Shown here one piece after another: positions 11,987-22,149 of a stretch of DNA of 64,000 bases. Source of the stretch: Epiperipatus broadwayi (Eukaryota; Onychophora; Udeonychophora; Euonychophora; Peripatidae); the NCBI GenBank assembly GCA_028023455.1, contig JAQFVV010006454.1:1223001-1287000 (forward strand), written 5' to 3'. The notes under the pieces were generated by a model, which saw nothing but the letters and a program-made list of their open reading frames with translations, was not told where the DNA came from and searched no databases. The position numbers and the translations under genes are program-made. Position 1 is the first letter of the stretch; the number at the start of each line of letters is the position of its first letter.

Positions 11987-14900
11987 CATTCTATTGTTCT
12001 GACAAAGCTATGAAAGTGGTGGTGATTTGTGATTGTCTGATGCTTTAAATTCTTTTCCCTGTGACTAAATGCCACAAAAAATTAAATTTTCAGTAATTGT
12101 TCATATATTATGATGCAATATTTTTGTAAAAGACATTACTAAACCAAAAAATATGTCATTAGTAAGCAGTTGTCTTTAAAAACATTTTATTTTTTTAAAA
12201 AATAGCTCTTAGAAAGTATGTGATGTACATATGACAGAAACAGACACTAGAGGCTAAAAGGAAAATCATTTTTGTAAAAACTGTAAGTGAAATATTTTAA
12301 TAATAATTAATAATTTATTAACTTTTAAACAAATTTTTTTTTTGATTCTTTGATAATAACTATTTCTAAATATATTCATTTTTTAAGAACAAAATTCTAA
12401 TATCTAACATTCCGTTTTTTTAACTTTTTGAATAGATATTGTGAAGCCAATAACTATGTGTTTTTTGTTATCAATAAGATTTTCAATTAGTTACTTGTTT
12501 TCACAATTTTAAAATATTAATTTATTTTATTTGTTAGAAAGTTTAAATATTTTTAATATAATATATAAATTAATTTTGTAACATAAATAAAAAAATTGAT
12601 TGCATAAAAAAATAATCAAATATAGCATCATAGTAAAAATATTACTCATTAGAATCTATTCAAAAATTTGTGGGTGGGATTGACACTGATATAGTTAATG
12701 AAATATAAGTTGCATTAATGTAAATCTGGAGAAGAAACATTATATTATCTTAAACTTTCAAAAAGATACAAAAAATGTAAAACATTAATATAATTTGAAA
12801 TGAATTAGATTTAGCATAATAAAAAAAATGCAATTATTTTACTAAAAACATATATTTAAATAATATGGAAAAAGTATACCAGTAATTATTTTAATATGGC
12901 AAAGCACAGTAATAAAAAAGGGGGAATATAAAATAATATAAAATTATTTTTTTAGAAAAACTAATTAATTAGAATTTTGTAAATTATATAAAATCAGAAT
13001 TTTTATAAATAAATATAACTGTAAAATATCAATGACAGCTATAGAAAAAAAAGTCCCATTTCCTTATGGAAAGAAATGTTAATTTTATAGTATAAACAAA
13101 CCATGATTCTATTGCAATAAAGAAAAAAAACAAAATAGCTTATATGGTAATATCAAAATTTCTTACAATTTAATAACAAAAAATGAAAAGTTCATTTAAA
13201 TCTACAATTAATGGAAAACTTCTAAAAATAATTAAATCGTTATAAAAATTTTAAATGCGGTAAGCAAAAAATAAAGATTTAAAGCATTGCCATAACTATA
13301 CATTAAATACCTAAATGATAAAAATGTAATAAAAAATATAAATAATGATATTTAGATTAAATAAAGGTTAAAAAAATACATTAAAAGTTATAAATCTACA
13401 AATTTTTAGTGTTCTGCAGAAAATATTTATAAAGATCATTATAGGTTGTTACAAACTACTCTGAATTTCAGACAATGAAAGAAAACAAGATAGATTTATA
13501 AGTGGTTATAGTACAATATAATAATCCATAATCAAGTATTAAGAAAAGTTAAGTAGAAATTTTTTTTAAGTAATAAGCTTTATTAAAACACAACATATTT
13601 ACATATTACAAGATAACTTTCTAGTTCAAACAAAAAAGAAGTATTATCCTTCAGTTGTCCATTGTACATAATATGAGTTTGTTTTTGCATTGTGTATGAA
13701 GATTATGAAAAGATTTTTGAATCTACAAGTATTTATAAAATTAAAGCTTGAGAACAGTTAACAAATTAGATGAATATTGATCACAATGCAATAATAGTAA
13801 TTAGATTATATAATAAGACTAAGAAAACAACAAATACTTTTGTAAATCTTTTTATATCACTTCTATAACTTATATAGATGATATTTTAAGAATTAAATTG
13901 GGATGTAAATGAAATAAAAAGAAATTGGATATTATTTAGATTAGTAGATTTTGTAATGGTTATCTTCTAAATCATGATCTTTAGAATTGTAGAAAATGTA
14001 ATATCTATCAGATAGAAATATTAAATTAAAAATCAATATTAAAAGACTTAAATAATGTTCAATAGCTTTACAAAAAATGATTTTAAAATGTTGAGAGTAA
14101 TAAATTACAATAAATTAATAACCTTAAATACCTTACTTACATTAGTAATAATATAATTACATAATGAATTAAATATTTTATAAATTTAAGCTTCACCGAA
14201 TATTTATTATATAAATAATTTAATATTAAAAGAAATATGTCTATGTTCCTGAAAACAAAAGTTCTTTTTTAAAAAAAAAATATTGTTTACCAGTGTTTGT
14301 TTATGGATCTGAGATGAAGGCATTTATAAGACTATTTGATCATACAGTAAAATACACAGTAAGTTTTTTAGGATTATCAAAAAAAAAATCAAAATCAAAT
14401 ATGAAAAAGAAAACAGATAGATATCGTGGTATTAAGAGAAAAATGTTAAGATTGAAATGAAGTTGGATTAGATATGCTTACAAAAAAATTGCAAATTATC
14501 AACTGAAGTCAAAATAGACTATAAAATATTCATAAAAACGTAGAGAGAGATCACTATGTGATGAATGCATCGATGAGAATGAAGCTAATTGAATGACTTG
14601 AAAAATACTGAAAAATTGGATTAAACAGTGATAAACCATAATTATAGAGAATTTGATTAATAATTTTGAAGACAATGACAATATATTATCTAAAATATTA
14701 CCAATAAATTTATGAATATAATTTATGGTACAGTTGATTCAAGTATATTTGTTTTATATGTTCATTATGTATTAAGCATGTGTGTGAGCTTCGAATTTTA
14801 TACCATACATATAAACTCAATGTATATTTGCGCTTATTTTGTCATTGAAATTATGCCAATTAATGTCTTCACTTAAAATAACGTATGTTTAAAGTTTTTC

Positions 14901-15055
14901 TTGGGTTATTTAACTTTATAATCTAAAATATTGTATTATAGTTTTTTAATATAATTGAGTTTCTACTTTAAACAATCAAAATGTTTAAGTTTCTGCTGTT
15001 TTATTTTCTTTTATTAAGTAAACTGACTATTACTCTAATTCTAATAATGTCGCCA
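11987..15055. other. Very AT-rich intergenic DNA
   Basis: No gene is recognised. Around 14290-14620 the plus strand has a weakly protein-like stretch with several stops (a VYGSE motif followed by a Lys/Arg-rich region) that could be the end of an old LINE, but the evidence is too thin to call. Confidence 0.4.
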
Positions 15056-15059
15056 AGCA

Positions 15060-15575
15060 GGGTTGGCAATAAATTATTCAGAAAAAAAAAAGTCAAAACG
15101 TAAGAAATTAAAACTCTTTGTTCGTGCTCCAGATAGAACATTAGTCCGTAAGGGAAAACTAGGAAGCAGAAACATACTGGATGTGTCTTGTTTGTCTACT
15201 GCTTTTCTAAATCTATTCAACAATTCTGTTATTCTAATTAACAGATTGACTATTAAGAGGCAAGTTGTCTGCGGGTTACAATAGGGTTTTTTATAATTTA
15301 AGTCCGCCCTATCAACACACCTCTTATAAGTTTAACAATAGTGGACCTTTATGTTACCATCCAGTCAGGAAATACTAAATCGTTTTTCAACAAGAGGTGT
15401 CCATTCAGATCTTTACACGGTTATCCCAGTATCGCTGGAAAATTGAAAACCTTGTTTAGAAATGAGGCGGAGTTGAAGCCGGAATTAATTAAAAATTTTA
15501 TGCGGTTTTCAAGTACTAATAAGCACCCGATGAGCATAAAGATATTTGAAGTTGAATCGGAGAAAAATTAATGTA
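15060..15575 (+). other. GC-richer island with two short ORFs, unknown
   Basis: Two plus-strand open frames (15063-15284, about 73 codons, and 15341-15571, about 76 codons) lie close together in an island clearly richer in G+C than its surroundings. The first encodes a Lys/Arg-rich N-terminal part, and the second contains FNKRCPFRSLHGYP and a mixed charged tail. They are in different frames and neither begins with a convincing context (the first starts at TTG, the second at GTG). I recognise neither. They may be the remnant of a transposon ORF, a diverged exon, or chance frames in an inserted sequence. No homologous copy exists elsewhere in the window. Confidence 0.25.
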
Positions 15576-16482
15576 GAAAAGAACTGCCACAGATACACAT
15601 TAGAAAACTAGGGGGAAAAAGCGGTTCTTTTCAATGACATCATTTTTCAGCTTCATTACACATTTGCAAAAATGGAAATTTCACTATTTCTTTATTTTTC
15701 TCGTTCGTTTTTAAATAGTTTTATAAACAAATGCCTTACTTGAAAATATGTTTATGTCAAGTTTTTTAATTAATAAATAATTTATAAGTTGAAATAAATT
15801 TCAGTAAAAAAATTTGATATGCGTTTTAAAAAAGTTTATACACGGTATATATAAATTTTTAATTAAATTGCTTTAATTAACGGTACAATGTTAGTAATAG
15901 AAAGAATATATTTATATTTATCTTAACATAGCTGTAGTTTACGTGGTCGCCTCCATGCTCACAATGTGAAGTTCAAATTTCTACCAAGTAAAACTTGAAA
16001 AAAAATTTTAGGTAGTAGTTTTACAGCAAACCTGACTATTTATCTAATTTTTGAATATTAGATAAATATTCAAGCTATTTTTCGTTAGAGGATAAAATAA
16101 CACTTATATATATAAATCAGCACCATGTCTTCAGTATTCTGATTTAATTACAAGTTGCATCATTTTACTTTACTGAATTTTTATATCTATCAAAAAAATG
16201 TAAATGATCATATAATAACGGGTTTATTCTTTGAATATTAAATTTTATAATTTATATTAAAAGTTATCAATAGATGGAGCTTTACCAAGACCTCCAAACA
16301 AGCGTATTCTGTTTACATAAACGTCAGAGGCAATATTCACTGTCTCTTTTATTTTGCTCCACCCTCAGATCAGCTGATTTGCTCTCATCAGTGAAGGGAT
16401 AGGAGTTATAAAACTAGACCTAAAACACTAACTCCAAGCGTTTATGCACAACGTTTCTATCAGTTTGCAAGCATGAATTTTT
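15576..16482. other. Intergenic DNA, possible tRNA-like scrap
   Basis: Mostly AT-rich. At 15935-16000 a stretch has a B-box-like AGTTCAAATTTC preceded by a weak A-box-like TAGTTTACGTGGTC and may be a decayed tRNA-derived SINE head. It does not fold as an intact tRNA by eye. The piece 16270-16480 is GC-richer and leads into the ribozyme repeat. Confidence 0.3.
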
Positions 16483-16905
16483 ATATTGGATTTGAACTCA
16501 GATTTTTAAGCACCCTCCATCTATCCACACTATCTCATACAACTGATACACATGACCACACACATGTAGAAAAAATAATCACCAATATCCGTATTTCGTG
16601 CTAAACCACCACTCATCAGTTGGTCCAGATTATCATCTCCCGCTCGTATATATAATCAGTGCTCACTTTATATTAAGATAGCAAATAATGGACAGGCTTC
16701 AATCTACTCCAACCTCCAACTTTTCAGCCATCCATATAATTGAAAATATCATGATGAAAACCCAAATCTCATGCTAATGCCAATATTATTGCCATGCCCA
16801 TGTTGATCTCAATTTACTCTGGCTCCTCATGTATAGGACCTTATCCACTTAAATACATAGAGCTCCAGGTTTGTGAAAAGTGCCTGGTTTTCAAATATTA
16901 AGAGT
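16483..16905 (-). mobile_element. Ribozyme-bearing dispersed repeat, copy A1
   Basis: This is a nearly complete monomer of the most abundant repeat family in the window (family A). It runs on the minus strand if the ribozyme strand is taken as sense. Landmarks in plus-strand order are the complement of the B box (GGATTTGAACTCAGA, 16483-16500), the hammerhead complement (16575-16633), a shared block with TTTATATTAAGATAGCAAAT, then ATGGACAGGCTTCAATC, then a tail ending at TCCACTTAAATACATAGA. The last 40 bases (AGCTCCAGGTTTGTG onward) are another part of the family. Relatives are at 18607, 19924, 22010, 36605, 42655 and 45150. Confidence 0.85.
16575..16633 (-). ncRNA. Hammerhead ribozyme, type I, copy A1 (stem II mismatch)
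   Basis: Read on the minus strand: outer stem I ATAAT, then CTGG, inner stem I ACCAA, core CTGATGA, stem II GTGGTGGTTTAGCAC, core GAAA, a three-base-pair stem III, the cleavable A, and the stem I partner TTGGT with outer ATTAT. Both core boxes and stem I are intact. Stem II carries one mismatch (GTGGT against AGCAC, a G opposite G), so activity is probably reduced. Predicted cleavage lies between 16585 and 16586. Confidence 0.75.
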
Positions 16906-17744
16906 TATATAATCAAAAATGTTTTTCTTTTATTATTTCCCAATTTTTTTTATTTTTTATAAATAAACAAATACGCTTTCTAATAAAACATATGTATAGT
17001 TAAAATTTTTACTTTCTCAAAACACATATGCATGTAACTAATAATATTATTAAATCAATATTTATTGTGCTTAACTGGGTACTATATAAATTTATAGTGA
17101 ATATTAATAATGCTTGTAAAATATGTAAATATATCATACAGATCTAGCATAGGAAGTCCAGAAGAGAGACAATGAGTTAAGTCTAAAAATCTATAGGATA
17201 TGCTTAAGCAATTCTATGGAAGAAATTCAAGAAAGATATATGTAATCAACGAGTATATGTATATTCGACAGCAAAGAAATCATAATAGAAATATCTTTTA
17301 AAAAATTTTACAAGGTAAACAATCATGTAAAAGTAAAATTATTAACATCAACTTTTTAGCTATTTTTATAATTGAATCTCTCGTAGAAAATTGTTGATAT
17401 GCAGTCATTAAAAGACCCACCGTGAGAAAGTAACTATGTCTTTGTTATAACATGATCCTTAATCTGAAAATAATTTTTTTTTTCAATTTACATAATTAGA
17501 CGCGATTTTAAATAGTATATTTGCAAATTAAAATAGTGTTTGATTAGCCGTTTTTTAAAAACGTCTTTAATTTTTATTATATATAGGTTTTTTACTTCAA
17601 ATTCAGGGTTTTGCAAATCAAAATCAATTTTTTATAAATCAAATTCAGTTTTTTGTAAATTTTATTAATAAAAACAATGAAACAATGTTAACATTATTTT
17701 ATAAAAATAAAATCGAAACAAGGTTAATGTAGCTGCTCTCCCGC
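16906..17744. other. AT-rich intergenic DNA
   Basis: No gene is seen. Around 17590-17670 a short imperfect reiteration of 'aaatcaaattcagttttttgtaaat' type sequence is present, three to four units. Confidence 0.4.
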
Positions 17745-18605
17745 TACAGCAAATAGCAAACTCATCACATATCTAGATAATAACTGCTGCAATGGGCAGA
17801 TATAATGATTCCAATAGATGCTTTATCTATATCTATTTGATTTAGATCATATATTTTCCAATCACTCGCATTTAACTTTATTTTGGAAAACATTTTTTTC
17901 TATTGGATTTAAGAAACATCAATTCATGGTTTGTCTAACTAACAATATCATGCACTTCTTGTATCTTGTGGGTTGCAGCACATTCTAAAATTAATCAAGC
18001 ATTATTATGTGATTTTCTTCAAATGTAGTAAACAGTTCTGAAGAAATCTACTAAAAATATTGCCATCAGCAGAAAAGTTTGGAATGATCTGTTTACATGT
18101 TACTCCATGACTATTCATTGCAGTAATTAGAGATATGTTACTTCCCCTAACAGCTGCAATGATTGCATGATTAACCCTTGGTGTCATTCCTTATTGAATG
18201 TGATCATTAAAGCCTAATTCATCAATAAATATTATTTTTTCACATGCTTGAGGGGTTTCTTGAGTAAAAAAAGATGCATACAACTTTCACTTCCGAATTA
18301 TTTCAGCACAATTTAGTCAGTTTACTAGTATTGTTACATTTTTAAATTAATTTATAGATCTTTCAATGTGTTATTAACTGAATATATGTTTAAATTGACA
18401 TGTTCACATTCCATAATCTTACTACAAATATTTTTTAATGTAACACATTTTAATTTCTGTAATATTTATGTAGTCAGTTTTAATTTTTTTTTTTTCACAA
18501 AGGGTTTTTTCCACAACTACTCCATCATTATTGTTATATTGAGAAAGTGGTTTTATTATTGATTCCTGCTACCTCAACTAATTCAGCAATTGATTTACTT
18601 TCTTT
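17745..18605 (-). pseudogene. Tc1/mariner-superfamily (IS630-like, DDE_3) transposase fossil
   Basis: The minus strand preserves a near full-length transposase of the IS630/Tc1-like DDE_3 group, broken by stops and frameshifts. In order: a helix-turn-helix remnant SIAELVEVAGINNKT (about 18551-18602); IIFIDELGFNDH (about 18203-18240), the first catalytic Asp block normally written FIDE-GFN; an open frame at 18005-18187 with RGSNISLITAMNSHGVTC, the following beta-strands; a second-Asp region ending EVHDIV (about 17950-17985); and a C-terminal piece FSKIKLNASDW (about 17865-17895), the counterpart of the 'ENVFSKWK' end. The second catalytic Asp is not preserved where expected, and the 'PYSPFLNPIE' segment is eroded to LKSNRKK. 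It abuts the ribozyme repeat at 18607. The element is dead. Confidence 0.7.
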
Positions 18606-18709
18606 GTATCATATGAACTCAGATTTTCAAGCACCCTTCAACTATCCACACTGTCTCATACAACTGATACACATGACCACACACATGTAAAAAAGATTAA
18701 TAATCACCA

Positions 18710-18758
18710 ATACACGTATTTCATGCTAAACCAGCACTCATCAGTTGGTCCAGACTAT
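18710..18758 (-). ncRNA. Hammerhead ribozyme, type I, copy A2
   Basis: On the minus strand: outer stem I ATAGT, CTGG, inner stem I ACCAA, CTGATGA, stem II GTGCTGGTTTAGCAT (one G-U closing pair), GAAA, a short stem III, cleavable A, TTGGT and ATTAT. Both core boxes are intact and stem I pairs fully. Predicted cleavage is between 18720 and 18721 on the minus strand. The very short stem III implies it would work best as a dimer, as known for animal retrozymes. Confidence 0.8.
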
Positions 18759-19144
18759 CATCTCTCATATATATATATATATATATAATCAATGCTCAGT
18801 TTATATTAAGATAGCAAATCTTCATATTTTAATGGACAGGCTTCAATCGACTACAACCTCCAACTTTTCAACCATCCATATCATTGAAAATCTGATGATG
18901 AAAACTCAAATCCCATGCTGATGCTAATATTATTGCCATGCCCATGTTAACCTGAAGTCACTCTGACCCCTCATGTATATGACAGTATCCATTAAATACA
19001 TATAAGAGGGATGGACAGGATACAAGCTTAATATGTAAATATTTGAAACCAAGCACTCTTCACAAACCTGGGAGCTTTTATGAAGATTTGCTATCTTAAT
19101 ATAAACTGAGCATTGATTATATATATGTGTGTGTGTGAAAGATG

Positions 19145-19203
19145 ATAGTCTGGACCAACTGATGAGTGCTGGTTTAGCACGAAATATGTATATTGGTGAT
19201 TAT
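19145..19203 (+). ncRNA. Hammerhead ribozyme, type I, best copy (A3)
   Basis: This copy has every canonical hammerhead element. Outer stem I ATAGT (19145-19149) pairs with ATTAT (19199-19203) with one G-U. An internal loop CTGG lies opposite a single G. Inner stem I ACCAA (19154-19158) pairs with TTGGT (19193-19197). The core CTGATGA is at 19159-19165. Stem II is GTGCT/AGCAC closed by GGTTT (19166-19180). The core GAAA is at 19181-19184. Stem III is only ATA/TAT around two bases, followed by H17 = A at 19192, so the cleavage triplet is AUA and the break falls after 19192. Type I hammerheads with three-base-pair stem III are established in Penelope-like element LTRs and animal retrozymes, where they act as dimers. 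The assignment is strong; activity is not shown. Confidence 0.88.
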
Positions 19204-19232
19204 TAATCTTTTCTACATGTCTGTGGTCATGT

Positions 19233-19294
19233 GTATCAGTTGTGTGAGATAGTGTGGATAGTTGAAGGGTGCTTGAAAATCTGAGTTCAAATCC
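19233..19294 (+). promoter_or_regulatory. RNA polymerase III-like A and B boxes after the ribozyme
   Basis: GTATCAGTTGTGTGAG (19233-19248) resembles the tRNA-type A box (compare GGCTCAGTTGGTAGAG) and GAGTTCAAATCC (19283-19294) resembles the B box GGTTCGAATCC. The spacing of about 50 bases is near that of tRNA genes. The B box is well kept in most family members. A hammerhead combined with internal pol III boxes recalls the SINE-like Sm-alpha family of schistosomes. Promoter activity is inferred. Confidence 0.5.
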
Positions 19295-19330
19295 TCTATA
19301 TTTACAATTAAGCTCCCAGGTTTGTGAAGA

Positions 19331-19923
19331 GCATGCTGATTTACTAACTCTTAAATATAAGTTTGAAACTAAAAATGTTTCTCTCGAGTGGCTGGTAGTT
19401 TTTAACCAAATAGATCAATTTAGTTTTCTTGAGAGTAAGAAGTATGTTTGTGATTGTGGGTACAATGAACTTTATTCTATATTTACTCATTATAAACAAA
19501 ATTAAATTATAAATGTCTTATCCTGATGACTGTAAATCAAATAGAGTAGAGCTTACTAAATAAATGGGATAGTGATATCATTGAATTTTATCAAGCATGC
19601 CATTCAATGTTGTTTTTTATTTGTCCTCCTATAGTTATGAATCTTTTTCAAGTAAAATATTAAATAACCAATATTACACTTTTAAAACTTAAATGAAAGC
19701 ATTAAGATACAATTCAATCCATAAATTTAGTATACACATACAGAAATGTGAGTGCATGTGAAATAGGATTTATTATTAAAAATGAAACATCAACATTAGA
19801 GATTAAGATGATTAGCAAAGTAACAACATTATTATTAGTTATTCATCTTAATGAAAGATATATGAATTTTTTTTCTGCAGTACAGACTTTTTCATACCTG
19901 CACTTCATTATGTAATATATAGG
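19331..19923. other. Intergenic DNA
   Basis: The plus strand stays open from the repeat edge to 19505 (ending with a segment containing YVCDCGYNELYSIF), but no family is recognised. The remainder to 19923 is AT-rich and featureless. Confidence 0.35.
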
Positions 19924-20235
19924 GGGTTTGAACTCAGACTTTTACCCAACCCTCAATTATTCATGCTATCTCATATTGCTGATACACTTTATCACACTCA
20001 TGTTGAAAACATAAACAATCACAAATATATATATTGCATGCTAAACCAGCACTCATCAGTTGGTCCAGATTATCATATCTACACATATATACAATCAATG
20101 CTCAGCTTATATTAAGATAGCCAATCTTCATACTTTAATGGACAGACTTCAATCCACTCCACCTTACACCTTTTCAGCTGTCTATTTTATTGAAAATCTG
20201 ATGGTGAAAGGCTCAAAGCCCACATTGATGACATA
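19924..20235 (-). mobile_element. Ribozyme repeat copy A4, directly upstream of a PLE
   Basis: It begins with the B-box complement (GGTTTGAACTCAGACTTTTA, 19926-19945) and ends in the GAAAATCTGATGGTGAAAG block around 20190-20215. The Penelope-like coding fossil begins immediately after, near 20236. The copy therefore occupies the place of a 5' terminal repeat of that element, in antisense orientation. Confidence 0.82.
20015..20073 (-). ncRNA. Decayed hammerhead ribozyme, copy A4
   Basis: The minus strand has CTGATGA and stem II GTGCTGGTTTAGCAT intact, but the GAAA box reads GCAA and the stem I partner reads TTTGT instead of TTGGT. An A-to-C change in the GAAA box should abolish cleavage. Its shape identifies the family member, not a working ribozyme. 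Confidence 0.7.
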
Positions 20236-20777
20236 ATAATAAAATTTATAACTGAAACATTAAGCTTTATTGACAAAAATATTTATGCAGTTTTTAAGAA
20301 AAATTTTAATAAAATGAATAATGGCTGGCCAATGGGTTTACCTACTGTTGCTCGAATATGTAATTTTGTAATTTCTACATATAAAGAAAATATTCTAAAA
20401 AGGAACATTATCAAAAAAAACATTACTGTATATTATTGATATGTTAATGATGTTTTTGTATGTGGCAGGCCAAATACAATTAAAGAGTTGTTCAAAGAAT
20501 TAAATAATTTAAATGGATAAAAACAGATAAACATTTAATGTACATTCAATTTCTTGATCTTAAAATAACTAGAATTCAATGTATGCTGGATTACTTTATG
20601 ACCATTAAACGAATAGTAAAAAGAGATTATATTCCATATAAATTAAGAATGCCAATGTTACATAAAATGGCAGGTTTGAAGTCTTTTTTATTTAGAAATA
20701 ATTGTCTTTGCAAATATTCATTGGATAAAGGCTAAAATATTGAAATATATTTGAATGAATTGTTAAATGTTGGTTAC

Positions 20778-20817
<40 letters not shown>

Positions 20818-20834
20818 CCAATATTTAATAACAT

Positions 20835-20878
<44 letters not shown>

Positions 20879-21610
20879 ATGTTATTAAAGATTTTAAGAC
20901 AAAATATAAGAATAAAAATTTTAATAATAATATTGATCCTCCTGTTAATAAAAAATATGGATATCAATACCATATATTTTGAATGATCAAGTAAATTTTA
21001 TAAAGAAGATTTATAAAGGTATATGTGATATTGCATTTTACACACCTCCTACATTAAACAAATTAATAAATAATTCTAAAGTTAAAACTTCATTTAAAAA
21101 TAAAAATTTTATCATTTATAAATGTATATGTAGATGTGGTGGTGGATATATAGGTGAATCAAGATGTATGTTGAAAAAAAAAACTAAAAAACACTTGCTG
21201 TTGTTAAAAAGAGTTCAGAAATCGAATCAAAATTGCAAAGTAGATAATAATGTTTCAGCATCTATTTTTCACAACTATAATAATTCATGTATTTATGGTT
21301 TTAACTTCAATTATGACAACATTAAAATATTGCAAATTAAAAAAAAAAGCAACAACAGAAAAATAAAAGAAGCTATGCTAATATACAAATACAATCATGA
21401 CTTAATTAACAGGCAGGCAGCAAACATTAAGATCATGGAATTGTAGAAAGGTTAGTTAGTTGACAAAGACTGTGAGAATAGTCAAAAGCACTACTAAGTG
21501 GGTAAAATTTTAAAATATATCTGATTATTGTATTTATAAATATTCAATTATATAATTACATATATTCCTTTGAAGAAATAAAGACATCAAATTATAATAT
21601 ATATATATAT
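20236..21610 (+). pseudogene. Penelope-like retroelement fossil (RT + GIY-YIG endonuclease)
   Basis: Plus-strand motifs follow the PLE order. NNGWPMGLP (about 20316-20345) corresponds to the RT 'DGVAMGSPL' block. YVNDVFV (about 20440-20460) is the catalytic YVDD-type box with Asp to Asn at its first acidic position and a stop just before it. IQFLDLKITR (about 20545-20575) is the 'INFLDL' block, and RDYIPYKLRMPMLHKMAG (about 20623-20676) is the conserved PLE segment after the palm. After an expanded (TA)n hairpin comes a 155-codon open frame (20979-21446) with IYKCICRCGGGYIGES, the GIY-YIG nuclease core, then RKIKEAMLIYK and LINRQ as in PLE C-termini. The 3' tail near 21570-21600 matches that of the minus-strand PLE at 5777. 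N-terminal sequence is missing. It is broken and inactive, but the nuclease frame is unusually open. Confidence 0.82.
20781..20886. repeat. (TA)n tract and (TA)n-cored palindrome inside the PLE
   Basis: A (TA)n run at 20781-20815 is followed by a palindrome at 20827-20886 with arms AATAACATTGTGTG and CACACAATGTTATT around a second (TA)n core. It separates the RT and GIY-YIG parts of the fossil. The short minus-strand frame over it encodes only Ile-Tyr repeats and is an artefact. Confidence 0.9.
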
Positions 21611-22009
21611 TAAATATTAAATCATCCCACATGGTTAAAAAATCAAGTGCCAACCTCTGTGAACTAATATATAACAATACATTAGACTTTGTATTTCAAA
21701 ATAGTGAGCTCAAAATGATAGCACTTTAAACTGTCTGCTATAAGATCTTAAATATTGAAATATGAATAAACTCAAATAAAGAACTTGAAATTTTAGCTAG
21801 CAATGATTTACTTTGGGCATACTGGAAAACAATTATAAGTAAGAGCATAAGAATGTAACAGTGCTATTAAAAGAAGAGGGGATAGGTCTGCATTATATAT
21901 TCACTATTTAAAATATGGCCATAGAATAGATGCTACAAAAAGTATTAAATATTTAAATTTTATCAAAGATCCAAAAAGAAGGCAGCATGCAGGCTTAATG
22001 TGTAAATAT
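21611..22009. other. Intergenic DNA between PLE tail and ribozyme repeats
   Basis: About 400 bases without a recognised element. The plus strand contains fragments that look weakly protein-like but are interrupted by stops, so they could be flanking PLE or host sequence. Confidence 0.3.
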
Positions 22010-22149
22010 AGAAAAGAGAGGCATTCTTCATATACCTGGAACTTAACTGTAATTATAGGGGATTTGAACTCAGACTTTTAACCATCTTTGACTATTAAAA
22101 CTATCTCATACTACTGATACACATGACCACACACATATAAAAAAGATAA

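Larger units (their letters stand above)
18607..19330. mobile_element. Inverted pair of ribozyme repeats (copies A2 and A3)
   Basis: The left arm (18616-18830) and right arm (19080-19294) are about 215 bases each and inverted. The left begins TGAACTCAGATTTTCAAGC and the right ends with its complement, GCTTGAAAATCTGAGTTCA. Between them is a copy of the family tail (18835-19075: the AATGGACAGGCTTCAATC block, the GATGATGAAAACTC block and the CCTCATGTATATGAC block). Each arm carries a hammerhead, on opposite strands. A (TA)n run inside the left arm (18766-18787) and TG/TA in the right arm sit at the same family position. A transcript through the locus would form a long hairpin. Confidence 0.88.

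Noticed and set aside
11740-12075. Two overlapping open frames on opposite strands with nearly the same peptide
   Set aside because: Explained by the 232-bp palindrome at 11755-11986; each strand reads the same sequence.
14290-14620. Possible LINE 3' end with VYGSE motif
   Set aside because: A single weak motif in very AT-rich sequence with stops; no neighbouring RT blocks could be found.
15935-16000. Possible tRNA gene with AGTTCAAATTTC as B box
   Set aside because: No seven-base-pair acceptor stem or proper anticodon arm could be found by eye; at most a decayed SINE head.
16561-16640. CRISPR-like regularly spaced repeats in the 16-23 kb cluster
   Set aside because: Spacing is irregular, copies are in both orientations and hundreds of bases long, and the genome is eukaryotic.
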